From assembly GCF_019212185.1 (NCBI RefSeq), contig NZ_CP078138.1, forward strand, positions 4,260,501 to 4,324,500: a stretch of 64,000 nucleotides of DNA, in the 5' to 3' direction. The translations under genes and the position numbers were made by a program. Source of the stretch: Pseudomonas fluorescens (GTDB taxonomy: Bacteria; Pseudomonadota; Gammaproteobacteria; Pseudomonadales; Pseudomonadaceae). The notes under the pieces were generated by a model, which worked only from the letters and a program-made list of their open reading frames with translations, was not told the origin of the DNA and made no database searches. Positions 19,310-30,041 of the stretch are shown here, piece after piece (position 1 is the first letter of the stretch; each line of letters begins with the position of its first letter).

Positions 19310-20227
19310 TCACCCCGCATGCTGCTTGCGATACTCCCCCGGCGCGATGCCGAACCTGGACTTGAACGCCGTGGAAAAATGGCTGGAGTCGGAGAAGCCC
19401 CATGAATAGCCCAGCACCGAGAGCTTTTGCTCGCTGGATGATTTGCGCAGGGACTCGGCACACAGGTCGAGGCGGCGATTCTTGATGTAGCGCGCAACCA
19501 CCAGACCTTTTCTGGAGAAGATCCGGTACAGCCCGCGCACTGACATGCCGACTTCCCTGGCCAGCCATTCGGGGCACAACTCCTCGGACTGGATGTGCCG
19601 GTCGATGCACTCCAGGGTCTTGCGAAACACCCGCTCGTGGACGTCGTTGCTGTCATCGGCCGCGCAGAGCGCCGGGCGTAGCAGGCTGATGATCGCCTCC
19701 AGGGTCGCTTCGCTTTCCTGCAGGGTCAGGTTGTCCTGGCGCGTCGCCTCCAGGATCAGTTGCCGCGACAGCCGGGCCAGCGGCGTGGTGCCGGCGATGC
19801 GCCGGGCGCAGGCCACCGGGTTGAACTGCAGGGCCTGACGCAGCGCTTCCGATGGCAGGATCAGCGACAACTGTCGGGAGTTACCGGTGTAGGTGAAGTC
19901 GCTGGGCCGGGAAGCGTCGATCAGGGTGATGTCGCCGGTTCGCAGCAGCGCTTTGCTGTCGCCCTGGGCCATGTCGGCTTCGCCGTCGAGCTGGAACACG
20001 GCGAAGAATTTGCTGCCCTCGCCTGCGGCGATTTGCGCCGGGGTGCGGAACAACCTTGCCTGACAGGCATCGACCACGCTGAGTTTCAGCGCACCACTCT
20101 GGTAGGGGCGAATCTGTCCACTGAAGCCGCCGCCCAATGTTTGTGCATCGAAGGCGCCGCAGACTTGATTGATCTGATGGATCCACTGCTCGAATCCATC
20201 AGCACGCTGTGCACTTGAAGGCATCAT
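19310..20227 (-). CDS. feaR: AraC-family regulator FeaR
   Basis: 305 residues (or 304 from the second of two adjacent ATGs). Matches E. coli FeaR along its length: the N-terminal FEQWIHQINQVCG, the central GDITLIDASRPSDF, and the C-terminal helix-turn-helix block VGMSVRGLYRIFSRKGLVV, YIKNRRLDLCAESL and WGFSDSSHFSTAFK. FeaR activates oxidation of 2-phenylethylamine to phenylacetate. The amine oxidase and aldehyde dehydrogenase genes it normally controls are not nearby; instead it lies behind paaX at the edge of the phenylacetate island, to which its pathway delivers substrate. Confidence 0.9.
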   Translation of the reverse strand: MMPSSAQRADGFEQWIHQINQVCGAFDAQTLGGGFSGQIRPYQSGALKLSVVDACQARLFRTPAQIAAGEGSKFFAVFQLDGEADMAQGDSKALLRTGDITLIDASRPSDFTYTGNSRQLSLILPSEALRQALQFNPVACARRIAGTTPLARLSRQLILEATRQDNLTLQESEATLEAIISLLRPALCAADDSNDVHERVFRKTLECIDRHIQSEELCPEWLAREVGMSVRGLYRIFSRKGLVVARYIKNRRLDLCAESLRKSSSEQKLSVLGYSWGFSDSSHFSTAFKSRFGIAPGEYRKQHAG

Positions 20228-20280
20228 TTCCAGACCTCACGCAGGCTTGTTTTTATTGTCTACGCCAGTACCCGTCACTC

Positions 20281-21204
20281 TTACTTCAGGCCTCCGAAGC
20301 GGCGGTAGAAGCTGTCACCCACATCAGGCAAGGGGCCGTCGGCGGTTTCCAGTGCACTGTTGAGCCACTCTTCGGCCTTGGCGTAGATCAGCCGATAGAT
20401 ATTGCGGCACAACTGGCGCGCGGCGCGGCCTTCCCAGTCGCCGGGCAAGAGTTCGTCCGGCAACTGCGGGTCACGCAGAAGCAGTTTGCGGTATTCATGG
20501 ATAAGCAGGACACGTGCCAGGAAACAGTCCTCCGGTTGCAGGGTCTCCTGCTCGCGCAGTGCTTGCCAGAGCGGTCGGAACAACTGGATGAACTCACTGT
20601 AATGCGCCGCCAGTTCCTCGATACTCCAGCTCTCGCGCACTTGCATGCGTAACGCCTTCGACGCCAGCACGTCCTGCGCGGTGGTTTCGAAGACGATGGT
20701 CTCCTCCAGCACGCCCAGATCCAGCAGGGTCGCGTTGACGTCACCACGGTCACTGCGCGGGCTGGCCAGCACCACCGGCGAGATCGCGCCGAAGCCTTGC
20801 CACTCCAGCTCTTCGCGCACTTGCTTGCGTTTGTCCTGGCTCAGTTGCGAGAGCATCACCAGGCACCAGGAGCCATCCCAGGCCGGCATGCTGGTGCTGT
20901 AGACCCGCTTGAAGGCCTTGTCGAAACGCCGGCGACCGGTGCCGGTGAGGCTGTAGTAGCTGCGCCGACCGACTTTCTCGGCGGTCAGCCAGCCTTCTTT
21001 GGTCAAACGGAAAATCGAGGTGCGGATCAGCCGTTCGTTGATCCCGATCGGTTCCAGCAATTGAATCAGGCTGCCCAGCCAGACGGTGCCGCCATGGGGC
21101 TCGATGGCATCACCGTACAGGGTGATGATCAGGGAGCTGGCGCGGATGGGCGTCTGTTCCTGGAAGCGGGTAATCAGGTGATTCAAGGGTGTCAGGGACG
21201 ACAT
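20281..21204 (-). CDS. paaX: Phenylacetate pathway repressor PaaX
   Basis: 307 residues, the usual length. N-terminal winged helix (RASSLIITLYGDAIEPHGG, then RLIRTSIFRLTKEGWL) followed by the PaaX central and C-terminal domains (YRKLLLRDPQLPDELLPGDW). GntR-like repressor of paa promoters that lets go of DNA on binding phenylacetyl-CoA. Follows paaY by about 54 bases on the same strand. Confidence 0.96.
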   Translation of the reverse strand: MSSLTPLNHLITRFQEQTPIRASSLIITLYGDAIEPHGGTVWLGSLIQLLEPIGINERLIRTSIFRLTKEGWLTAEKVGRRSYYSLTGTGRRRFDKAFKRVYSTSMPAWDGSWCLVMLSQLSQDKRKQVREELEWQGFGAISPVVLASPRSDRGDVNATLLDLGVLEETIVFETTAQDVLASKALRMQVRESWSIEELAAHYSEFIQLFRPLWQALREQETLQPEDCFLARVLLIHEYRKLLLRDPQLPDELLPGDWEGRAARQLCRNIYRLIYAKAEEWLNSALETADGPLPDVGDSFYRRFGGLK

Positions 21205-21258
21205 GGGCGTACCGAGCGAAAAAAGAAAGGGAATATACCGAAAGCCAGTCAGTGCTGC

Positions 21259-21855
21259 TTATGAAGCAGCACCCTTGGGCCGTAACCCGCTATCGCTGAT
21301 CCGTGGGCGATCCGCTTCCGGCTCGGTCAACGGCTCGCAGACCTGCATCTGTTCCAGGCAACGCTTGGCCAATTGCTGATACTCGCGGGTGCCGGCCTGT
21401 TTCCAGGCCACTTCCTGATCGCTGAGGCTGCGTTTGATGCTGGCCGGAGCGCCCATCACCAGTGACTGCTCGGGGCACTCGAAGCCGGCCTTGACGAAGG
21501 CGGCCGCCGAGACGAATGAGCGCGCGCCGATCCGCGCGTTGTCCATCACCACCGCATTCATGCCCACCAGCGCGTCGGCGCCGATCCGGCAACCGTGCAA
21601 CACCGCGCCGTGGCCGATATGGCCATTGCGCTCGACCACCGTGTCGCTGTCGGGAAAGCCGTGCATCACGCAGGTGTCCTGCAGATTGGCGCCCTCCTCC
21701 AGGACGATCCGCCCGAAGTCGCCGCGCAGGCTGGCCAGCGGCCCGACATAGCAATGGGGGCCGATGATCACGTCACCGATCAATACGGCGGACGGATGCA
21801 CATAGGCGCTGGGATCAACCACCGGGGTCAGGCCGTCGAGGCTGTAGCAGGTCAT
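21259..21855 (-). CDS. paaY: Phenylacetate pathway protein PaaY (hexapeptide-repeat thioesterase)
   Basis: 198 residues from the ATG at 21855, which has AAGGAAG upstream. Left-handed beta-helix hexapeptide repeats ([22 protein letters not shown], then [22 protein letters not shown]) with gamma-carbonic-anhydrase-like His residues. PaaY is a thioesterase that clears inhibitory ring-derived CoA esters and cooperates with PaaX. Divergent from paaF; same operon as paaX. Confidence 0.95.
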   Translation of the reverse strand: MTCYSLDGLTPVVDPSAYVHPSAVLIGDVIIGPHCYVGPLASLRGDFGRIVLEEGANLQDTCVMHGFPDSDTVVERNGHIGHGAVLHGCRIGADALVGMNAVVMDNARIGARSFVSAAAFVKAGFECPEQSLVMGAPASIKRSLSDQEVAWKQAGTREYQQLAKRCLEQMQVCEPLTEPEADRPRISDSGLRPKGAAS

Positions 21856-22204
21856 GGCAGCTTCCTTCACAAAGCGATGCAGATATTGACTTATTTTGTA
21901 TCACATCGCTTTTAACATCACAAAGGCTAAAAAGCGTATCACTTGAAACGGCACTTTCCGACGACCTGTCCCGCTCTCCAAATACCGCGATAAAAGCCAA
22001 TAAAAACGGCGGAAAACCCTATACACAGGAGCCCAACTACACATCAACTGGACTCATAAATCGAGCAAATAGGACACGCTAATTAACTTTTAGTATTGCA
22101 TTTGCGTATCACGTTGTAGGTATACTCGGCGAAAACCGACCCCCAGCGGTCGATCCAATAACAAGCCGGCGCACCGCCGAGCGTGCACCGTGAGGGCACC
22201 CACC
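21856..22204. promoter_or_regulatory. paaY/paaF divergent control region
   Basis: AT-rich 349-base region. Toward paaF a TATACT -10 (22121-22126) has a weak TTGCAT/GCATTT -35 at 22096-22103. The motif GTATCAC occurs at 21898, 21936 and 22106, each beside GCG or ATCGC; the last lies between the -35 and -10 elements of paaF. No gene is seen inside. Confidence 0.6.
21871..21912. promoter_or_regulatory. Candidate PaaX operator in front of paaY
   Basis: Inverted arms AAAGCGATG (21871-21879) and CATCGCTTT (21904-21912). The same arm core recurs as AAGCGATACA / TGTATCGCTT before paaA (28626-28687), which supports a shared regulator. Assignment to PaaX is inferred from location. Confidence 0.5.
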
Positions 22205-22978
<774 letters not shown>

Positions 22979-23027
22979 CGCCCCGAATACCTGAACAGCG
23001 AACGACCTCCCAGAGAGCGCCTAGACC

Positions 23028-23819
23028 ATGAATTTCGAACACATCCTGTTTTCCATCGACGCCGGCGTCGCCCTGCTCAGCCTCAATCGCCCGGAGCAAC
23101 TGAACAGCTTCAACACGCAGATGCATGGCGAAGTGAAGGAAGCGCTGAAACAGGTGCGCAACAACCCGGACGTCCGTGTACTGCTGCTGACCGGCGAAGG
23201 TCGCGGCTTCTGTGCAGGCCAGGACTTGAGCGACCGCAACGTCGCACCGGGCAGTGCCGCACCGGACCTGGGCGAGTCGATCGAGAAGTTCTACAACCCG
23301 CTGATCCGCCAATTGCGCGACCTGCCGTTGCCGGTGATCTGCGCGGTCAACGGCGTGGCCGCCGGTGCCGGCGCGAATATTCCGCTGGCCTGCGACCTGG
23401 TGCTGGCGGCACGTTCGGCGAGCTTCATCCAGGCGTTCTGCAAGATCGGCCTGATCCCCGATTCCGGCGGCACCTGGACCTTGCCACGACTGGTCGGCAT
23501 GGCCCGCGCCAAGGCCCTGGCCCTGCTCGGCAACCGCCTGACGGCAGAACAGGCTGAACAATGGGGCCTGATCTACCGTTGTGTGGACGACGCCGAGCTG
23601 CGCGCCGAAGCGCTGAAGCTGGCGCAACACCTGGCCACCCAGCCGACCTATGGCCTGGCACTGATCAAACGCAGCCTGAACGCCAGCCTGAGCAACAGCT
23701 TTGACGAACAACTCGACCTGGAACGCGACCTGCAGCGCCTGGCCGGGCGCAGCGAGGATTACCGCGAAGGCGTCGGTGCCTTCATGGAAAAACGCACCCC
23801 GACCTTCAAGGGACGCTGA
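23028..23819 (+). CDS. paaG: Ring-1,2-epoxyphenylacetyl-CoA isomerase PaaG
   Basis: 263 residues, crotonase family: [32 protein letters not shown] and [15 protein letters not shown] with the catalytic Asp typical of PaaG. Converts the epoxide made by PaaABCDE to the oxepin, and also isomerises a later enoyl-CoA. Lies 49 bases after paaF and 3 before paaH. Confidence 0.95.
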   Translation: MNFEHILFSIDAGVALLSLNRPEQLNSFNTQMHGEVKEALKQVRNNPDVRVLLLTGEGRGFCAGQDLSDRNVAPGSAAPDLGESIEKFYNPLIRQLRDLPLPVICAVNGVAAGAGANIPLACDLVLAARSASFIQAFCKIGLIPDSGGTWTLPRLVGMARAKALALLGNRLTAEQAEQWGLIYRCVDDAELRAEALKLAQHLATQPTYGLALIKRSLNASLSNSFDEQLDLERDLQRLAGRSEDYREGVGAFMEKRTPTFKGR

Positions 23820-23822
23820 GTC

Positions 23823-25340
23823 ATGACCGCACTGAACACCACTGCACGCATCGCCGTGATCGGCGCCGGGGCCATGGGCGCCGGGATTGCCCAGGTCGCG
23901 GCGCAGGCCGGTCATCCGGTACTGCTGCTGGACAACCGCCCGGGCGCTGCCGCCCAGGCCATCGAAGGCATTGATCGGCAACTGGGCAAGCGCGTCGACA
24001 ACGGCAAACTGTCTGCCGAGTCGCGCAGCGCCACCGTTGCCCGCCTGCAAGCGGTAGAAGCCATCGACGCCCTGGCGGATTGCGAGCTGATCATCGAGGC
24101 CATCGTCGAGAACCTAGAGGTCAAGCGCGCGCTGTTCCGTCAGCTTGAGGAGATTTGCGGCGAGCACTGCATCCTCGCCAGCAATACCTCGTCGCTGTCG
24201 ATCACCAGCATTGCCGCGCAACTGCGCCATCCACAGCGCCTGCTCGGCCTGCACTTCTTCAACCCGGCGCCAGTCATGGCGCTGGTGGAAATCGTTTCGG
24301 GGCTGGCCAGCGCTCCGGCCTTGGCCGATTGCCTGTACGACACCGCCAGGGCCTGGGGCAAAAAACCGGTGCACACCCGCTCCACTCCGGGTTTTATTGT
24401 CAACCGCGTGGCCCGGCCGTTCTACGCCGAAAGCCTGCGCCTGTTTCAGGAAGGCGCTGCCGATTGCCCGACCCTGGACGCCCTGATGCGCGAGGCCGGT
24501 GGCTTTGCCATGGGCGCCTTCGAGTTGACCGACCTGATCGGTCACGACGTCAACTACGCCGTCACCTGCTCGGTATTCGATGCCTACTACCAGGACAGCC
24601 GTTTCCTGCCGTCGCTGATCCAGAAGGAACTGGTGGATGGCGGACGCTTGGGCCGCAAGAGCGGTCAGGGCTTCTATAGCTATGCCGAAGGTGCGGTGCG
24701 TCCGCTACCGCAGCACATCTCCAGCGCTGCCAGCGCGGCGGTCTGCGTGGTCGAAGGCGAGCTGGGCATTGCCCGCGAGCTCCTGCCACGCCTGCGCGAA
24801 CACGGCGTCGAAGTCATTCAGCGTGACGGCTCGGGCCTGCTGCGGGTCGGCGATGCGGTGCTGGCCCTGAGCGACGGGCGCATGGCCTGCCAACGCGCCC
24901 GCGAAGACGGCTTGCGCAACCTGATCCTGCTGGATCTGGCACACGACTACCGCAGCGCCAAGCGCATCGCCATTAGCCACACGGCCGGGATCGATCCGCT
25001 GGCCCTGGAACAAGGCGTGGCGCTGCTGCAACGCGCCGGCCTCACGATCAGCCTGCTCAGCGACAGCCCGGCGCTGGCGGTATTGCGCACCGTGGCCATG
25101 CTCGCCAATGAAGCCGCCGACGCCCTGCTGCAAGGCGTGGCCTCGGCTGCCGACATCGATCTGGCGATGCGCGCCGGGGTCAACTACCCGCAAGGCCCGC
25201 TGGCTTGGGCCGATGCCATTGGCCTGGGGCACGTAGTCAGGACCCTGGACAACCTGCAAGCCAGCTATGGCGAAGAACGCTACCGGCCGTCGCTGTTGCT
25301 GCGTCGTCGGCTGGCCGAAGGGAGAACATTGCATGATTGA
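23823..25340 (+). CDS. paaH: 3-hydroxyadipyl-CoA dehydrogenase PaaH
   Basis: 505 residues. N-terminal NAD-binding GAGAMGAGIAQVAAQAG, the ASNTSSLSI and HFFNPAPVM blocks of 3-hydroxyacyl-CoA dehydrogenases, and two C-terminal dehydrogenase domains, the second degenerate, as usual for PaaH. Oxidises 3-hydroxyadipyl-CoA to the 3-oxo form. Overlaps paaI by 8 bases. Confidence 0.95.
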   Translation: MTALNTTARIAVIGAGAMGAGIAQVAAQAGHPVLLLDNRPGAAAQAIEGIDRQLGKRVDNGKLSAESRSATVARLQAVEAIDALADCELIIEAIVENLEVKRALFRQLEEICGEHCILASNTSSLSITSIAAQLRHPQRLLGLHFFNPAPVMALVEIVSGLASAPALADCLYDTARAWGKKPVHTRSTPGFIVNRVARPFYAESLRLFQEGAADCPTLDALMREAGGFAMGAFELTDLIGHDVNYAVTCSVFDAYYQDSRFLPSLIQKELVDGGRLGRKSGQGFYSYAEGAVRPLPQHISSAASAAVCVVEGELGIARELLPRLREHGVEVIQRDGSGLLRVGDAVLALSDGRMACQRAREDGLRNLILLDLAHDYRSAKRIAISHTAGIDPLALEQGVALLQRAGLTISLLSDSPALAVLRTVAMLANEAADALLQGVASAADIDLAMRAGVNYPQGPLAWADAIGLGHVVRTLDNLQASYGEERYRPSLLLRRRLAEGRTLHD

Positions 25341-25782
25341 TCATGACGCCATGAAACTCGCCAGCGATTGCGCGCAGACACTGCTCAGTCGCGACAACGC
25401 CAGCCTCGGCATGGGCATGCGCTTGCTGTCCGCCGGCCCCGGCAGTGCACGCGTCGGCATGACGGTCCGCGCCGACATGTTGCAGGGCCACGGCACCTGC
25501 CATGGCGGCTACCTGTTCGCGCTCGCCGATTCGGCGTTCGCCTTCGCCTGCAACAGTTACAACGAAGCCACCGTGGCCATCGGTTGCAGCATCGACTACA
25601 TCGCCCCGGCCCGCCTGGGCGACACCCTGAATGCCGACTGCAGCGAGCAAAGCCGCTCCGGTCGCACCGGCAACTACGACGTCCGTATTGAAAACCAGCA
25701 GGGTCAGTTGATCGCCCTGTTCCATGGCAAATCCTACAAAGTGCGCGGCCCGGTGCTGACGCCGGAGAACTCAAATGAATGA
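25333..25782 (+). CDS. paaI: Phenylacetyl-CoA thioesterase PaaI
   Basis: 149 residues, hotdog fold with [20 protein letters not shown], including the catalytic Asp and the HGG element. Hydrolyses dead-end CoA esters of the pathway. Its ATG lies inside the end of paaH and its stop inside the start of paaJ, so translation is coupled. Confidence 0.94.
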   Translation: MIDHDAMKLASDCAQTLLSRDNASLGMGMRLLSAGPGSARVGMTVRADMLQGHGTCHGGYLFALADSAFAFACNSYNEATVAIGCSIDYIAPARLGDTLNADCSEQSRSGRTGNYDVRIENQQGQLIALFHGKSYKVRGPVLTPENSNE

Positions 25783-26986
25783 CGCCCTGATCATTGATGC
25801 GGTGCGCACCCCGATCGGCCGCTACGCCGGCGTCCTGAGCAGCGTGCGTGCCGACGACCTCGGCGCGGTGCCGCTACGCGAACTGCTGCGCCGTTATCCG
25901 CAGGTGGACTGGAGCCACGTCGACGACGTGATATACGGCTGCGCCAACCAGGCCGGCGAAGACAACCGCAACGTCGCCCGCATGTCGGCGCTGCTGGCCG
26001 GGTTGCCGGTCAGCGTGCCCGGCACCACCCTCAACCGCCTGTGCGGTTCGGGGCTGGATGCGGTCGGCACGGCAGCGCGGGCGATTCGCAGCGGCGAAGC
26101 CGGGTTGATGCTGGTGGGTGGCGTCGAGTCGATGTCCCGTGCACCACTGGTGATGGGCAAGGCCGAGCAGGCGTTTTCCCGTCAGGCCGAGATCTTCGAC
26201 ACCACCATCGGCTGGCGTTTCGTCAATCCGCTGATGAAAAAAGCCTTCGGCATCGATTCGATGCCGGAAACCGCCGAGAACGTCGCCGCTCAGTTCAACA
26301 TTTCCCGCGCCGACCAGGACGCCTTTGCCCTGCGTAGCCAGCAACGTGCAGCAGCGGCCCAGGCCAATGGACGCCTGGCCAAGGAAATCGTCGCGGTGAC
26401 AATCCCGCAGCGCAAAGGCCCGGCCAAAGTGGTCGAGCACGATGAGCACCCGCGCGGCGACACCACCCTTGAGCAATTGGCCAAACTGGGTACGCCATTT
26501 CGCGAAGGCGGCAGCGTCACCGCCGGAAACGCTTCCGGGGTCAATGACGGTGCCTGCGCCCTGCTGCTGGCCAGCCCTGAAGTCGCCAAGCGCCACGGCC
26601 TGACGGCTCGCGGACGCGTGGTAGCAATGGCCACCGCCGGCGTCGAACCACGGATCATGGGCATCGGCCCGGTGCCGGCGACGCGCAAGGTGCTGGAGCT
26701 GGCCAACCTGAGCCTGGCGGACATGGACGTCATCGAACTCAACGAGGCGTTCGCCGCCCAGGGCCTGGCCGTGCTGCGCGAACTGGGCCTGGACGATACC
26801 GATCCAAGGATCAACCCCAACGGTGGCGCGATTGCCCTGGGTCACCCCTTGGGCATGAGCGGCGCGCGCCTTGTGACCACCGCCCTGCAGGAGCTGGAAG
26901 AACGCAATGGCCGGTATGCCCTGTGCACCATGTGCATCGGCGTCGGCCAAGGGATCGCGCTGGTCATCGAGCGGCTGTCCCACTAA
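25775..26986 (+). CDS. paaJ: 3-oxoadipyl-CoA thiolase PaaJ
   Basis: 403 residues. Thiolase active Cys in [14 protein letters not shown], His in [17 protein letters not shown] and the second Cys in [12 protein letters not shown]. Cleaves 3-oxoadipyl-CoA to succinyl-CoA and acetyl-CoA, and also acts on the dehydro form. PcaF thiolases are close relatives, but position in the paa operon decides the name. Confidence 0.94.
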   Translation: MNDALIIDAVRTPIGRYAGVLSSVRADDLGAVPLRELLRRYPQVDWSHVDDVIYGCANQAGEDNRNVARMSALLAGLPVSVPGTTLNRLCGSGLDAVGTAARAIRSGEAGLMLVGGVESMSRAPLVMGKAEQAFSRQAEIFDTTIGWRFVNPLMKKAFGIDSMPETAENVAAQFNISRADQDAFALRSQQRAAAAQANGRLAKEIVAVTIPQRKGPAKVVEHDEHPRGDTTLEQLAKLGTPFREGGSVTAGNASGVNDGACALLLASPEVAKRHGLTARGRVVAMATAGVEPRIMGIGPVPATRKVLELANLSLADMDVIELNEAFAAQGLAVLRELGLDDTDPRINPNGGAIALGHPLGMSGARLVTTALQELEERNGRYALCTMCIGVGQGIALVIERLSH

Positions 26987-27038
26987 AGAAACGCCATTCC
27001 CGGGGAGCCGACAGCGGTATCCTTGGGGCATACACTCA

Positions 27039-27059
27039 AGCCCCCTGTGTGCGGGGGCT
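27039..27059 (+). other. GC-rich hairpin between paaJ and paaK
   Basis: Arms AGCCCCC / GGGGGCT with a 7-base loop and no following T tract. It could lower paaK expression relative to paaJ or protect the upstream message; no evidence distinguishes these. Confidence 0.4.
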
Positions 27060-27087
27060 GAAACACAAAAACAATTCGAGTGAAACC

Positions 27088-28413
27088 ATGAACATGCCAA
27101 TAGCCAAAGCCGTGCTCGACCCACAGCTGGACCCGCTGGAAACCGCCAGTGTCGACGAGTTGCGCCAGCACCAGCTGGAGCGTATGCGCTGGAGCCTGTC
27201 CCACGCCTACCAAAACGTGCCGCTGTACCGTCAGCGCTTCGATGCCCTGGGCGTGCACCCGGATGACATCAAGTCCCTTGAGGACCTGGCGAAATTCCCC
27301 TTCACCACCAAGTCCGACCTGCGCGACAACTACCCCTACGGCATGTTTGCCGTGCCGATGAACGACGTCGTGCGCCTGCACGCCTCCAGCGGCACCACCG
27401 GCAAACCGACCGTGGTCGGCTACACCCAGAACGATATCGACACCTGGGCCAACGTGGTTGCCCGTTCGATCCGCGCGGCAGGTGGGCGACGTGGCGACAA
27501 GGTGCATATTTCCTATGGCTACGGCCTGTTCACCGGCGGCCTTGGTGCGCACTACGGTGCCGAACGCCTGGGTTGCACGGTGATCCCGATGTCCGGCGGC
27601 CAGACCGAAAAGCAGGTGCAACTGATCAAGGATTTCCAGCCGGACATCATCATGGTCACCCCGTCCTACATGCTGAACCTGGCTGATGAGATCGAGCGCC
27701 AGGGCATCGACCCGCACAAACTGGCCCTGCGCCTGGGCATCTTCGGCGCCGAGCCGTGGACCGCCGAACTGCGCCGCGCCATCGAGGAGCGCCTGGGCAT
27801 CACCGCCCTGGACATCTACGGCCTCTCGGAAATCATGGGCCCGGGCGTCGCCATGGAATGTGCCGAGACCAAGGACGGCCCGACCATCTGGGAAGACCAC
27901 TTTTACCCGGAAATCATCGACCCGATCACCGGCGAAGTGCTGCCGGACGGACAGATGGGCGAACTGGTGTTCACCTCCCTGAGCAAAGAAGCCCTGCCGA
28001 TGATCCGCTACCGCACCCGCGACCTGACGCGCCTGCTGCCGGGCACCGCGCGGCCGATGCGCCGTATCGACAAAATCACCGGCCGCAGCGATGACATGCT
28101 GATCATCCGCGGGGTCAACGTGTTCCCGACGCAAATCGAGGAGCAGGTGCTGAAAGTCAAACAGCTCGCCGAGTGCTACGAGATCCATCTGTATCGCAAC
28201 GGCAACCTCGACAGCGTCGATGTGCATGTCGAACTCAAGGCCGACCACCAGCACCTGGGCGATGACCAGCAAAAGGCCGTGTGCAACGAACTGAGCAAGC
28301 ACATCAAGACCTACATCGGCATCAGCTCGCGGATCGTCCTGCAGCCGTTCCACTCGATCAAGCGTTCCGAAGGCAAGGCCTGCCACGTGGTGGACAAACG
28401 CGCTAAAGCATGA
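27088..28413 (+). CDS. paaK: Phenylacetate-CoA ligase PaaK
   Basis: 441 residues, adenylate-forming family: LHASSGTTGKPTVVGYTQND (phosphate loop), DIYGLSEIMGPG and the hinge block KITGRSDDMLIIRGVNVFP. Activates phenylacetate with ATP and CoA. The ATG at 27088 gives the standard N-terminus MNMPIAKAVLDPQLD; the frame is open further upstream across the gap from paaJ, but that part is not family-like. Confidence 0.96.
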   Translation: MNMPIAKAVLDPQLDPLETASVDELRQHQLERMRWSLSHAYQNVPLYRQRFDALGVHPDDIKSLEDLAKFPFTTKSDLRDNYPYGMFAVPMNDVVRLHASSGTTGKPTVVGYTQNDIDTWANVVARSIRAAGGRRGDKVHISYGYGLFTGGLGAHYGAERLGCTVIPMSGGQTEKQVQLIKDFQPDIIMVTPSYMLNLADEIERQGIDPHKLALRLGIFGAEPWTAELRRAIEERLGITALDIYGLSEIMGPGVAMECAETKDGPTIWEDHFYPEIIDPITGEVLPDGQMGELVFTSLSKEALPMIRYRTRDLTRLLPGTARPMRRIDKITGRSDDMLIIRGVNVFPTQIEEQVLKVKQLAECYEIHLYRNGNLDSVDVHVELKADHQHLGDDQQKAVCNELSKHIKTYIGISSRIVLQPFHSIKRSEGKACHVVDKRAKA

Positions 28414-28431
28414 CTGCTGCACCTTTTATAG

Positions 28432-28455
28432 CCCCGCGATTGCGGGTTTTTTTTT
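28432..28455 (+). terminator. Rho-independent terminator after paaK
   Basis: Stem CCCGC-GATT-GCGGG followed by nine Ts, about 20 bases after the paaK stop. Ends the paaFGHIJK unit. Confidence 0.85.
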
Positions 28456-28489
28456 GGCCGGTTTTTTGGTCACCAACCACCGCCCCCCC

Positions 28490-28589
28490 TGTAGGAGCGA
28501 GCCTGCTCGCGATGGTCGTCAACGATGACGCGTGTGGCCTGACACAACCAGGCGATCTCTGGTTCATCGCGAGCAGGCTCGCTCCTACA
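28490..28589. repeat. REPIN between paaK and paaA
   Basis: Inverted TGTAGGAGCGAGCCTGCTCGC arms at about 100 bases overall; inner sequence begins GATGGTCGTCAACGAT, shared with the copy at 32447. Confidence 0.9.
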
Positions 28590-28625
28590 AGGGAACTAGG
28601 TCCCATAAACCCACCACTCATCCCA

Positions 28626-28692
28626 AAGCGATACAAAAAACAATGCGACACGTCATTTTGCGTTTGATATTAATTTCTGTATCGCTTATAAA
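28626..28692 (+). promoter_or_regulatory. paaA promoter with overlapping operator arms
   Basis: -35 TTGATA (28664-28669), 17-base spacer, -10 TATAAA (28687-28692). Inverted arms AAGCGATACA (28626-28635) and TGTATCGCTT (28678-28687); the right arm covers the spacer end and touches the -10, as expected for a repressor site. Related arms occur before paaY. PaaX is the likely binder. Confidence 0.65.
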
Positions 28693-28733
28693 GTTCCCAT
28701 GCCTAAGAACAGTGCCCAGGCGGGAGAATAAGA

Positions 28734-29723
28734 ATGTACGCACAGCTTGTAGAAACCGGCGTCAAGCGGATCAAGGAACTCTCGGAGATGTCCGCAGAGG
28801 AACGCGCCTTTCAGGAAAAAATCGATGCTGAAATCAAGATCGAAGCCAAGAATTGGATGCCAGATGCCTACCGCCAGACTTTGATCCGGCAGATTTCGCA
28901 ACACGCCCACTCGGAAATCGTCGGCATGCTGCCCGAGGGCAACTGGGTCACCCGCGCGCCATCGCTCAAACGCAAACTGCAATTGATGGCCAAGATTCAG
29001 GACGAAGCCGGTCACGGTCTGTATCTGTACAGCGCCATGGAAACCCTGGGCGCCGATCGCGATACAGAAATCGACAAGCTGCACAGCGGCAAGGCGAAGT
29101 ATTCGAGCATCTTCAATTACCCGACGCTGAACTGGGCCGACATGGGCGCGGTGGGCTGGCTGGTGGATGGTGCGGCGATCGTCAACCAGGTGGTGCTGCA
29201 ACGCACCTCCTACGGCCCGTACTCGCGGGCGATGATCCGCATCTGCAAGGAAGAAAGCTTCCACCAGCGCCAGGGCTACGAAATCCTCCTGACCATGATG
29301 CGCCACGGTACTCAGGCGCAAAAAGACATGGTCCAGGACGCGATCAACCGTCTGTGGTGGCCGTCGTTGATGATGTTCGGCCCAAGCGACGAACACTCGC
29401 CCAACAGCGCCCAGTCCATGGCCTGGAAAATCAAACGCCAGAGCAACGACGAACTGCGCCAGCGCTTCATCGACCAGACCATCCCGCAGCTGGAATTGCT
29501 GGGCTGCACCTGCCCCGACCCGGACCTGAAATGGAACGCCGAGCGCGGCCATTACGATTTCGGCGAGATCCAGTGGAACGAATTCTACGAAGTGCTCAAG
29601 GGCAACGGCCCGTGCAACCAGGAACGCGTCGCCACCCGCCGCAAGGCGATTGAAGACGGTGCCTGGGTACGCGAAGCCGCCGTCGCCCACGCCCGCAAAA
29701 AACAAAACAAGAACGCCGCCTGA
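28734..29723 (+). CDS. paaA: Phenylacetyl-CoA 1,2-epoxidase catalytic subunit PaaA
   Basis: 329 residues. Ferritin-like diiron protein with carboxylate/His motifs [20 protein letters not shown] and [18 protein letters not shown] (two ExxH elements). Epoxidises the ring of phenylacetyl-CoA with oxygen. First gene of paaABCDE, behind its own promoter. Confidence 0.97.
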   Translation: MYAQLVETGVKRIKELSEMSAEERAFQEKIDAEIKIEAKNWMPDAYRQTLIRQISQHAHSEIVGMLPEGNWVTRAPSLKRKLQLMAKIQDEAGHGLYLYSAMETLGADRDTEIDKLHSGKAKYSSIFNYPTLNWADMGAVGWLVDGAAIVNQVVLQRTSYGPYSRAMIRICKEESFHQRQGYEILLTMMRHGTQAQKDMVQDAINRLWWPSLMMFGPSDEHSPNSAQSMAWKIKRQSNDELRQRFIDQTIPQLELLGCTCPDPDLKWNAERGHYDFGEIQWNEFYEVLKGNGPCNQERVATRRKAIEDGAWVREAAVAHARKKQNKNAA

Positions 29724-29751
29724 TTCGGCCACCTGATGTGGAGTAATTGAA

Positions 29752-30033
29752 ATGTCCGAGTGGACCCTCTTCGAAGTCTTCGTGCGCAGCAAGCACGGCC
29801 TCAACCACAAGCACGTCGGCAGCGTGCATGCCGCCGACACCACCATGGCCATCGAGAACGCCCGCGAGCTGTACACCCGTCGCAGCGAAGGCGTGAGCCT
29901 GTGGGTGGTGCCGTCAGCGCTGATCACCGCCTCCTCGCCGGATGAAAAAGACCCGCTGTTCGACCCGTCGGACGACAAGGTTTACCGCCACGCCAGCTTC
30001 TACGAGCTGCCAGCCGAAGTCGGGCACATGTGA
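29752..30033 (+). CDS. paaB: Epoxidase subunit PaaB
   Basis: 93 residues, full family length, with WTLFEVFVRSKHGLNHKHVGS and ENARELYTRR. Non-catalytic bridging subunit of the PaaABCE multicomponent monooxygenase. Between paaA and paaC. Confidence 0.96.
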   Translation: MSEWTLFEVFVRSKHGLNHKHVGSVHAADTTMAIENARELYTRRSEGVSLWVVPSALITASSPDEKDPLFDPSDDKVYRHASFYELPAEVGHM

Positions 30034-30041
30034 GGTCGACC

